Of a stretch of DNA of 8,706 bases, positions 1-5,074 are shown in pieces. The stretch spans positions 1 to 8,706 of the forward strand of contig JAUSOA010000013.1 of the NCBI GenBank assembly GCA_030656435.1, given 5' to 3'. The translations under genes and the position numbers were made by a program. Below the pieces are notes generated by a model. That model was not told the origin of the DNA, searched no databases, and saw only the letters and a list, made by a program, of their open reading frames with translations. Within the stretch, counting starts at the first letter, position 1. Each line of letters starts with the position of its first letter. Origin of the DNA: Acholeplasmataceae bacterium (GTDB lineage: Bacteria; Bacillota_I; Bacilli_A; Acholeplasmatales; Acholeplasmataceae).

Positions 1-648
1 GGAGTCAATCCTGATGATATTATAGAGTCCCATGGTGCAGATTCATTGCGTCTTTATGAAATGTTTATGGGACCACTTGACGCTGAAAAACCATGGTCAA
101 CTGAATCCTTAAATGGATCGAAAAAATTCTTAGACCGTGTATGGCGTATGTTTGAGTTTCCAATTGTTAAGGAAGAGGTTACTGAGCTTAGACAAGTTTA
201 TCATCAAACCATTAAAAAGGTTACTGAAGACTACGAAAAGCTTGCATTTAACACAGCAATTTCTCAAATGATGATTTTTGTCAACGAAGTTTATAAGAAG
301 CAAACCATATCTAAAGATCAAGCTAGAGGCTTTTTAAAGCTTTTAAATCCAATATGCCCACATCTTACAGAAGAAATCAACTCTGAAATTCTATCCTATA
401 ACGAAGAACTGATTTATTCAGATTGGCCAGTTTATAACGAGCATTTTTTAAAGGTTGATGAAGTTGAAATCGTCGTTCAAGTCAACGGCAAGCTCCGTGC
501 AAGATTTATTGCTTCCTTTGATGAAGATCAAGAAATTGTGAAAAAAGAAGCGCTTGAAAATCCAAATGTGTTAAAGCATTTAGAGGGATTAACAATCAGA
601 AAGGTTGTTTTGATTCCAAACAAGCTTGTCAACATTGTTGCGAATTAA
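1..648 (+). CDS. leuS: Leucyl-tRNA synthetase, C-terminal fragment (5' end outside window)
   Basis: Cytoplasmic class I aminoacyl-tRNA synthetase that charges tRNA-Leu. The reading frame is open from base 1, so only the last 215 residues are present of a protein usually about 800 long. The fragment begins with GVNPDDIIESHGADSLRLYE, the segment that directly follows the KMSKS catalytic loop in LeuRS; that loop must lie just upstream. Next comes MFMGPLDAEKPW and the helical anticodon-binding bundle (fragment residues about 35-140), with PICPHLTEEI near its end. The C-terminal domain follows, with VVQVNGKLRARF (about 158-169) and a final VVLIPNKLVNIVAN. It stops with TAA, and a terminator lies 8 nt downstream, so the following sigma gene is probably a separate transcription unit. 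Identification is firm. Confidence 0.95.
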   Translation, partial: GVNPDDIIESHGADSLRLYEMFMGPLDAEKPWSTESLNGSKKFLDRVWRMFEFPIVKEEVTELRQVYHQTIKKVTEDYEKLAFNTAISQMMIFVNEVYKKQTISKDQARGFLKLLNPICPHLTEEINSEILSYNEELIYSDWPVYNEHFLKVDEVEIVVQVNGKLRARFIASFDEDQEIVKKEALENPNVLKHLEGLTIRKVVLIPNKLVNIVAN

Positions 649-656
649 ATGGTTAT

Positions 657-684
657 AATGCTCTACGACTGTAGGGCATTTTTT
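657..684 (+). terminator. Intrinsic terminator after leuS
   Basis: A stem of 10 bp (657-666 with 671-680, including one G-U pair) closes a GACT loop. The 3' arm runs into a T tract (679-684). The hairpin begins 8 nt after the leuS stop codon. Confidence 0.85.
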
Positions 685-698
685 AATCATAAAATAAG

Positions 699-707
699 TG
701 GTAAAAT
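699..707 (+). promoter_or_regulatory. Possible housekeeping extended -10 upstream of the sigma gene
   Basis: TGGTAAAAT fits the extended -10 pattern TGnTAnAAT. No convincing -35 box is seen; the region 17 nt upstream is the T tract of the leuS terminator. If used, transcription would begin near 714, just before the conserved element at 716-753, giving the sigma gene a basal promoter in addition to a possible self-activated one. Short AT-rich matches like this are common in such DNA. Confidence 0.35.
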
Positions 708-715
708 TATTATGT

Positions 716-753
716 ACCAATAAAAAGAAGGCTCACATTGTATATTATGTGTA
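716..753 (+). promoter_or_regulatory. Conserved two-block element upstream of the sigma gene (copy 1), candidate ECF promoter
   Basis: Block 1 is ACCAATAAAAA (716-726) and block 2 is TTGTATATTATGTGTA (738-753). The same two blocks recur at 2397-2434 with identical distance: block 1 matches 11 of 11, block 2 matches 14 of 16, while the 11-nt spacer is almost unrelated. Taking ACCAAT as -35 and TTGTAT as -10 leaves a 16-nt spacer, typical of ECF promoters, but the predicted leader would be only about 15 nt. The blocks could instead be an operator. Block 2 also lies within a CACAT...ATGTG inverted repeat (734-738 and 747-751) that copy 2 does not share. Confidence 0.6.
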
Positions 754-758
754 AGGGG
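753..758 (+). promoter_or_regulatory. Ribosome binding site that fixes the sigma gene start
   Basis: AAGGGG lies 6 nt before the ATG at 765. This supports ATG 765 over the in-frame TTG at 738, which sits inside the conserved promoter-like block and has no Shine-Dalgarno sequence of its own. Confidence 0.8.
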
Positions 759-764
759 AAAATT

Positions 765-1277
765 ATGGATTCTATTCATGCAATCATCAAGGAACTGAAA
801 CAAAGAAATTATCAATCATTTGATGATTTTTACAACTTGACAAAGAATCAGGTTTTTTACTCCATTATTTCCGTAATTAAAGATAGAGACTTGGCTGAAG
901 ATCTGATGCAAGATACCTACGTTAAGTTTTTAGAAAAGATAGATCAATATCGAGATGGAGCTAATCCATATGCATATCTATCTACAATTGCTAGAAACTT
1001 AGCGATTAATGTCTATAACCAAAGAAAGCGCGAGGTCTATTCCGAAGAATTATTCGAGACACTAGCCTCACCCGAGGAAAATGATGATCAAGAAGACATC
1101 CTAAAGATATTAGATTTATTAGATGATAGTGAAAAGGAAATTGTTACCCTTCACATTATTAACAATCTTAAATTTAGAGAAATTGCTTCTATCGTTGAAA
1201 AACCACTTGGAACTGTATTATGGATATATAATAAAGCAATAAAAAAATTAAAAGAAAAGGTAGGTGACATTCTATGA
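765..1277 (+). CDS. ECF-type RNA polymerase sigma factor
   Basis: A 170-residue sigma70-family protein of the extracytoplasmic-function type, containing only regions 2 and 4. Region 2 covers about residues 20-90: the core-binding helix has DLAEDLMQDTYVKFL (42-56), close to the classic DAEDLVQETF pattern, and the -10 recognition helix includes NPYAYLSTIARNLAIN (67-82). An acidic linker (about 91-115) leads to region 4 (about 116-165), with the helix-turn-helix FREIASIVEKPLGTVLWIYNKAIK (in two parts, 137-160) for -35 recognition. There is no region 1.1 or 3, as expected for ECF factors. The ATG at 765 is chosen for its AAGGGG site. Its TGA stop overlaps the ATG of the next gene (ATGA, 1274-1277), the usual coupling of a sigma factor with its anti-sigma factor. 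The shared promoter-like element suggests it activates itself and the lipoprotein gene at 2452. The ECF subgroup cannot be assigned from sequence alone. Confidence 0.92.
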   Translation: MDSIHAIIKELKQRNYQSFDDFYNLTKNQVFYSIISVIKDRDLAEDLMQDTYVKFLEKIDQYRDGANPYAYLSTIARNLAINVYNQRKREVYSEELFETLASPEENDDQEDILKILDLLDDSEKEIVTLHIINNLKFREIASIVEKPLGTVLWIYNKAIKKLKEKVGDIL

Positions 1278-2380
1278 AGAAAAAAGAATTGATTCAACTC
1301 ATTAAAACTAAATCTGAAGAAGTAGAAATCAAGGATTTTTCAAAATCAATTCTTGAAAGAGTGAAACAACTACCTCGTCATGAAGCTATTGAAGCACCAA
1401 GAAGAGCGTTTAAATTAAAACCCGCTTTGTTTGTAACACTAGGTACACTCGCGAGTGTTCTACTATTTATGGTCTTCTATAATCCAGCTTCACCCATTAT
1501 TCCAACAGATCCTATAACACCAACACTAGAAAATATGGATCAAGTGATTGCTTTATCAACAGTTTCAACAGCATCCCTTATTGAACTAAGCGATTCACAA
1601 CTATCCATTCAAGAAAACTATATATTACAGTTTGGTAACAGTCAAACCAATCAAAAAATTAGTGATGAAATCAAAGATGTTTCCAGATACTTAGAAACAA
1701 TCGAAAAACTTTTTGCAAGTCAAAGTGATTTCGCTATTGAAAAAGAAAGTATTTCAAATGGTGGGTTTGCCAACCGTATGTGCTTTAAAACAAGAGACTT
1801 ATTGAATCAGGAAGCAAGCTATAAATTTGATTATAATGAAATTCCACTAGCTAATTCCAATCGTTTCACCCTCGAAGGTGAACTTGAAATTGGCCAAAAA
1901 ACATATCTTATTTCAGGAACTGCAGATAAGGATACCAATCATTTAACCTTAAAGGCAGAAAAGGATATCTCTAACTATATTCTTATTAATTATGAACCAA
2001 TTGGTCAAATTCATCAATTCATAATTGAAACAGTTAAAGATGGCGAAGTAATTCAAAGTGTAAGATTTCAACTTGAGCAATCAGAAAATCAAAAACAAAT
2101 TAAACTTGAGTTTATCGATGGAGAATCAGTTGGATCTTATGAATTTCAGATTGAAGAAAATGATAATGTGCGAATGATTAAAGCTAAATATAACATATTA
2201 ATCGATGATAATGTAGAAAAAGGCGAGTTTATGGTTCGTATTATCAATGTTTTAAATCAATCAACATATTCTATATTGATTAAGCCAGAAGGAAAACCAC
2301 CATTCATTATTACACATGGAAGAATGCTTACCGAAGCAAGACCTAAGTTTCAAACAACTCTCAATTATGTGAATTTATAA
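1274..2380 (+). CDS. Single-pass membrane protein, probable anti-sigma factor
   Basis: A 368-residue protein translationally coupled to the sigma gene (ATGA overlap; AGGTG at 1262-1266). Residues 1-49 are charged and mostly helical, predicted cytoplasmic. One membrane segment spans about 50-69 (ALFVTLGTLASVLLFMVFY). A proline-rich stretch (71-84) leads to an extracellular part of nearly 300 residues that alternates short polar and hydrophobic strands, as expected of a beta-rich fold. This layout and the position after an ECF gene point to an anti-sigma factor that holds the sigma factor at the membrane. The function is inferred from topology and context, not from a recognised domain. The HxxxCxxC zinc motif of ZAS anti-sigma factors is absent and the only cysteine lies in the extracellular part. 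The RsgI-type domain found in the next gene is also absent here, so the extracellular region may be the partner or sensor for that lipoprotein. Confidence 0.72.
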   Translation: MKKKELIQLIKTKSEEVEIKDFSKSILERVKQLPRHEAIEAPRRAFKLKPALFVTLGTLASVLLFMVFYNPASPIIPTDPITPTLENMDQVIALSTVSTASLIELSDSQLSIQENYILQFGNSQTNQKISDEIKDVSRYLETIEKLFASQSDFAIEKESISNGGFANRMCFKTRDLLNQEASYKFDYNEIPLANSNRFTLEGELEIGQKTYLISGTADKDTNHLTLKAEKDISNYILINYEPIGQIHQFIIETVKDGEVIQSVRFQLEQSENQKQIKLEFIDGESVGSYEFQIEENDNVRMIKAKYNILIDDNVEKGEFMVRIINVLNQSTYSILIKPEGKPPFIITHGRMLTEARPKFQTTLNYVNL

Positions 2381-2396
2381 CAAAATTTCACAAATC

Positions 2397-2434
2397 ACCA
2401 ATAAAAACGAATCCTCTTTTGTACATTAAGTGTA
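2397..2434 (+). promoter_or_regulatory. Conserved two-block element upstream of the lipoprotein gene (copy 2), candidate ECF promoter
   Basis: Block 1 ACCAATAAAAA (2397-2407) and block 2 TTGTACATTAAGTGTA (2419-2434) repeat the element at 716-753 with exactly the same spacing. Block 2 here contains a TACA-N5-TGTA inverted repeat (2422-2434). It sits in the 71-nt gap after the anti-sigma gene. No terminator is visible in that gap, so the lipoprotein gene is probably transcribed both by read-through and from this site. Which bases are -35 and -10 is inference. Confidence 0.6.
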
Positions 2435-2435
2435 T

Positions 2436-2443
2436 AAAGGAGG
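2436..2443 (+). promoter_or_regulatory. Strong ribosome binding site of the lipoprotein gene
   Basis: AAAGGAGG lies 8 nt before ATG 2452. It is the strongest Shine-Dalgarno sequence in the window and favours this ATG, which begins a clean lipoprotein signal peptide, over the in-frame TTG at 2419 inside the promoter-like block. It suggests high expression. Confidence 0.85.
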
Positions 2444-2451
2444 ATTTAAAA

Positions 2452-3486
2452 ATGAAAAAGATTAAATTTGTTTTAAGTTTCGCATTTATTTTTCTAGCAG
2501 TAATTGCAATCGTTGGGTGTTCAAATTCAGTTTCAGCCAATGATACCTATGTTACATTAGATATCAATCCAAGTGTTGAACTTATTGTTACACCAAAAGA
2601 AAGAGTTGTTTATGCAAATCCACTCAATGCTGATGGAGAAATTTTATTAGCAGAGCTTGATTTGGTTGGTATGAAATTAGAAGTAGCAATTGCACTTATA
2701 ATTGAAACAGCAGTTGAATTAGGCTACATTGATTTAGAAGCTGAAGAAACAATCGTATCTGTTACAGCAATTTCAAAAGATGCTGCAATTGGTGAAAAAA
2801 TCAGAAATCAAGTCAAAGAACATATCAACAAAGAATTTAAAGACCGTGCATTAATGGGCCGTGCAGAAGATAAGGGATTTATTCCTGAATTTGTTGCAGA
2901 AGCACAAGGTTACGGAGTTACTCCAGGATTCCTACGTATGGCACAATCTGTAGTTGCAGCTAATGATGAAATTCTATTAGAAGATGCACTACAAATGACT
3001 GTAGAAGAATTACAAGAAGTACTAAGAGATGCTAAGGATGCAAAAAAAGAAGTTGTATTTGCACTTCGCGCAGAATTCTTTGAAGCAAGACAATTAATAT
3101 TTGATGAATATTTACCTCAAATTCAGGCACTTGAAGCTTCAATAGAAGCTCAAAATGAAGCAATAGCTCAACTTGAAGTTGATCTTGCTGAAGCAGTTGA
3201 AGCAGATAAGCCAGCTATTCAAACTGAACTTGACTTAGCTTTAGAAAATCTTTTAACTTTAGAAGCTGATTTAGAAGCAGTTAAGACTTTATTCCATAAT
3301 GAATTAGCAGCACTACGTGCAGAATTTCATCTTCAATCAGAAGTTTTAAGAGCACAAATTAGAGAAATGAATCAACACAGAAAAGAAGTAAACCAAGCTA
3401 AGGTTCAAGAATTTATGAATCAAATGCAAGAACGTAAAGAACAAATGAAGGAAGCAATTGAAAATTTCCAAAATAGACGCCCATAA
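2452..3486 (+). CDS. Lipoprotein with RsgI-type extracellular domain and C-terminal coiled coil
   Basis: A 344-residue exported protein. Residues 1-22 form a signal peptide (MKKIKF, then a hydrophobic core) with lipobox I-V-G-C; C23 would be lipidated, anchoring the protein outside the membrane. Residues about 31-125 match the extracellular middle domain of RsgI anti-sigma factors: the hallmark YVTLDINPSVEL (33-44), then VVYANPLNADGE and a segment of the AIALIIETAVELGYI type. The N39-P40 pair is where RsgI proteins are known to cut themselves. A helical part follows (about 140-190) with GVTPGFLRMAQ and TVEELQEVL, also seen after this domain in clostridial RsgI-like proteins. Residues about 195-344 are rich in Ala, Glu, Leu and Gln and look like a long coiled coil, ending in a basic NRRP. 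The cytoplasmic RsgI_N segment is missing, so it cannot by itself bind the sigma factor. I infer a sensor or modulator for the anti-sigma factor encoded just upstream. Confidence 0.85.
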   Translation: MKKIKFVLSFAFIFLAVIAIVGCSNSVSANDTYVTLDINPSVELIVTPKERVVYANPLNADGEILLAELDLVGMKLEVAIALIIETAVELGYIDLEAEETIVSVTAISKDAAIGEKIRNQVKEHINKEFKDRALMGRAEDKGFIPEFVAEAQGYGVTPGFLRMAQSVVAANDEILLEDALQMTVEELQEVLRDAKDAKKEVVFALRAEFFEARQLIFDEYLPQIQALEASIEAQNEAIAQLEVDLAEAVEADKPAIQTELDLALENLLTLEADLEAVKTLFHNELAALRAEFHLQSEVLRAQIREMNQHRKEVNQAKVQEFMNQMQERKEQMKEAIENFQNRRP

Positions 3487-3507
3487 TTCCCCTTATGGGA
3501 AATGAAA

Positions 3508-3539
3508 AAAAGACGAGAGCACTTTAGTTCTCGTCTTTT
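3508..3539. terminator. Bidirectional intrinsic terminator between convergent genes
   Basis: A 13-bp stem (3508-3520 with 3527-3539, one G-U pair) closes an ACTTTA loop. On the + strand the 3' arm ends in TTTT; on the minus strand the RNA ends in a longer U run copied from the A tract at 3505-3511. It therefore can end the lipoprotein transcript and the mnmL-mnmM transcript. Its right arm encodes the last residues of MnmM and the mnmM stop codon lies in the loop (3524-3526). A small extra hairpin (3487-3491 with 3497-3501) sits between it and the lipoprotein stop. Confidence 0.85.
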
Positions 3540-4081
3540 ACTTTATGGATCATCAATATATAGGGTGGATAATTGTCTTGAAATGGAAGTTCAATTTTAA
3601 CAACCTTATAGGTATCAGTTTCTAAATGGTTCAAGTATGATTGAATAGCAATAGACTCTTTTTTTCCTTCATCATGTCCAGTATAAATAACGAGTTGTAT
3701 GAAACCACCAACAGGTAGCTTTGGAAGAATAGAAGATATTGAGGATATGGTTGATAGAGCATGTGTCGTAATCGATTTATCACCATTTGGAAGATATCCT
3801 AAATTGAATATAACAGCCTTATAATTTAAGACGTGATTATTGATATTTTCATGGCTATCAAAAATGAGTTCAACATGATTGATTTTGAGCTCTTTTATTT
3901 TTCTTGAGGTTTCTTCAATGGCCTTTTCTTGAATGTCAAATGTATAGACTTTATTACATAATGAAGATAGAAAAATAGTATCAAACCCATTCCCCATTGT
4001 CGCATCAACGACAATGTCAATTTTACTGATGTTTGCCTTTAAAAGCGTATGTGCATAATCAAGAATTAGATTCTTTTTCAT
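3524..4081 (-). CDS. mnmM: tRNA 5-aminomethyl-2-thiouridine methyltransferase, MnmM/YtqB family
   Basis: A 185-residue class I SAM-dependent methyltransferase of the family once annotated as rRNA methylase-like (B. subtilis YtqB). Family members have recently been assigned the N-methylation of nm5s2U to mnm5s2U at tRNA wobble position 34. Visible motifs: SAM-binding motif I, VVDATMGNGFDTIFL (24-38); the acidic end of the second strand, FDIQ (48-51); and the family signature FNLGYLPNGDKSITT (92-106), whose NLGYLP replaces the usual motif IV. The C-terminal part has PPYILMIHK, also typical. The ATG at 4081 is chosen because AAGGTG precedes it by 6 nt and the N-terminus then matches the family; the longer frame from TTG 4105 has no good site. 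It overlaps mnmL by 23 nt, so the two are coupled. Length fits the family (about 190). Confidence 0.9.
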   Translation of the reverse strand: MKKNLILDYAHTLLKANISKIDIVVDATMGNGFDTIFLSSLCNKVYTFDIQEKAIEETSRKIKELKINHVELIFDSHENINNHVLNYKAVIFNLGYLPNGDKSITTHALSTISSISSILPKLPVGGFIQLVIYTGHDEGKKESIAIQSYLNHLETDTYKVVKIELPFQDNYPPYILMIHKVKDEN

Positions 4082-5003
4082 AGTAGTCACCTTGGAATAA
4101 TCCAAGCTTTCTTAATTTTTTATCGATTTCATTGGTCACAACAAACTTTTTTCTAGTCCAATTGGGTGCAATCAGCATGCTACTCGGTGCATCACCTGTT
4201 AGCCTATGGATGATAATGTCTTTTCTTAACCAAAGAATTTGATCAACAGTTACATCTACATACTCCTCTAAGGTCATCATTTTCCAAGGGTTTTTATTGT
4301 AATCATGTCCCATCTTTGTCTTTTCCATTAAATGAAGCATATGAATTTTGATTCCTTGAATGTCTAGTCTATTGATATGCTTAACGGTATCAACCATCAT
4401 TTGATGAGTTTCGAAGGGAAGGCCATTAATGATATGTACAACGACCTCTAGATTTTTTTCCCTGAGTCTTCTAACCGCATCATCAAAGCAAGTCAAATCA
4501 TGCGCTCTATTAATCAAATTTGAGGTTTCTTGATGAATTGTTTGCAAGCCAAGCTCTATTTGTACTGGCATCCTAGTATTTAGCTCAGCTAGATACTCAA
4601 TCACATCATTAGGAAGTACATCTGGACGAGTAGCAATCGAGAGCATCACGATATTTGGATCTAAAGTAATCGCTTCCTCATATAAAGCTTTAAGTCTAGG
4701 TAACGGTGCATGCGTATTCGTATTTGCTTGAAAATAAGCGATGTAATATCCCTCATCCCATTTTTGATGCATCATGCTTTTTATCTTTTCAAATTGTTTT
4801 TTTAAGGGCTCTAATTTATTACCAGCGAAATCTCCACTTCCCATAAATGAGCAAAAAGTACAGCCTCCACTCGCAACCGTTCCATCAATGTTTGGACATG
4901 TAAAACCACCATTTAAGGCAATTTTGAAGACCTTTTTATTATATTTTTCTAAATAGTAGTTATTGAGTGTATTATAATGCTTTTCATGATTCATTAAGTT
5001 CAT
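4059..5003 (-). CDS. mnmL: Radical SAM protein, MnmL/YtqA family (TIGR01212)
   Basis: A 314-residue radical SAM enzyme like B. subtilis YtqA. The iron-sulfur cysteines are C36, C48 and C51 (C-x11-C-x2-C, within CPNIDGTVASGGCTFC), followed by GSGDFAG. Downstream family motifs are YFQANTNTHAP (90-100), ATRPD (124-128), ELGLQT (150-155), HIINGLP (190-196) and RLTGDAP (267-273). YtqA proteins have recently been implicated with YtqB in converting cmnm5s2U to nm5s2U in Gram-positive bacteria, before methylation by MnmM. The direct neighbour and overlap with mnmM here fit that pathway. The start at 5003 has only a weak GGTG site; M4 (4994) is an alternative without a visible site. The gene's TGA stop lies inside mnmM. 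The family is certain; the exact reaction rests on literature for homologues. Confidence 0.88.
   Translation of the reverse strand: MNLMNHEKHYNTLNNYYLEKYNKKVFKIALNGGFTCPNIDGTVASGGCTFCSFMGSGDFAGNKLEPLKKQFEKIKSMMHQKWDEGYYIAYFQANTNTHAPLPRLKALYEEAITLDPNIVMLSIATRPDVLPNDVIEYLAELNTRMPVQIELGLQTIHQETSNLINRAHDLTCFDDAVRRLREKNLEVVVHIINGLPFETHQMMVDTVKHINRLDIQGIKIHMLHLMEKTKMGHDYNKNPWKMMTLEEYVDVTVDQILWLRKDIIIHRLTGDAPSSMLIAPNWTRKKFVVTNEIDKKLRKLGLFQGDYYEKESNS
4088..4093 (-). promoter_or_regulatory. Ribosome binding site that fixes the mnmM start
   Basis: On the minus strand AAGGTG stands 6 nt before ATG 4081. It lies inside the 3' coding end of mnmL, so ribosomes finishing mnmL can reinitiate at mnmM. Confidence 0.75.
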
Positions 5004-5020
5004 CTATTTTCACCATTTAC

Positions 5021-5029
5021 ATTTTATCA
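5021..5029 (-). promoter_or_regulatory. Candidate extended -10 for mnmL-mnmM
   Basis: Read on the minus strand the bases are TGATAAAAT, matching TGnTAnAAT. The predicted start near 5014 gives a leader of only about 11 nt before ATG 5003. Another AT-rich minus-strand box within 5039-5055 could serve instead. No clear -35 is seen. Confidence 0.45.
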
Positions 5030-5039
5030 TATGAAGGAT
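5022..5039. repeat. 18-nt exact direct repeat, copy 1 (intergenic)
   Basis: TTTTATCATATGAAGGAT occurs here and again at 5307-5324 without mismatch. This copy covers most of the candidate minus-strand -10 and lies just before the plus-strand promoter. It contains the 8-bp palindrome TCATATGA. Whether it is functional is unknown. Confidence 0.6.
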
Positions 5040-5044
5040 TATTA

Positions 5045-5053
5045 TGATATAAT
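5045..5053 (+). promoter_or_regulatory. Extended -10 promoter for the DUF1189-polC pair
   Basis: TGATATAAT is a perfect extended -10 (TGnTATAAT), with predicted start near 5060 and the AAGGAG ribosome site at 5061-5066 right behind it. It lies within a perfect inverted repeat (TTATTAT, GAT, ATAATAA, 5039-5055). The -35 position (TATCAT, 5025-5030) is poor, as is common with extended -10 promoters. Confidence 0.65.
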
Positions 5054-5074
5054 AAGACACAAGGAGTTGAAGGC

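Noticed and set aside
130..321. Minus-strand open frame opposite leuS
   Set aside because: It lies fully within the certain leuS coding region, has no ribosome site and encodes no recognisable protein.
738..764. Nine-codon N-terminal extension of the sigma factor from TTG 738, and the similar extension of the lipoprotein from TTG 2419
   Set aside because: Both TTG codons lie in the conserved promoter-like block; good ribosome sites precede the ATG codons at 765 and 2452; and the lipoprotein extension would spoil the signal peptide.
2381..2451. Riboswitch or terminator in the gap before the lipoprotein gene
   Set aside because: The gap is only 71 nt, AT-rich, with no stable hairpin; its conserved content is explained by the two-block element and the ribosome site.
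4082..4105. Longer MnmM starting at TTG 4105
   Set aside because: ATG 4081 has AAGGTG at proper distance and gives the family N-terminus; the extra eight residues match nothing typical.
4774..4956. Plus-strand open frame opposite mnmL
   Set aside because: It is the shadow of a well-conserved radical SAM coding region, including the cysteine motif.
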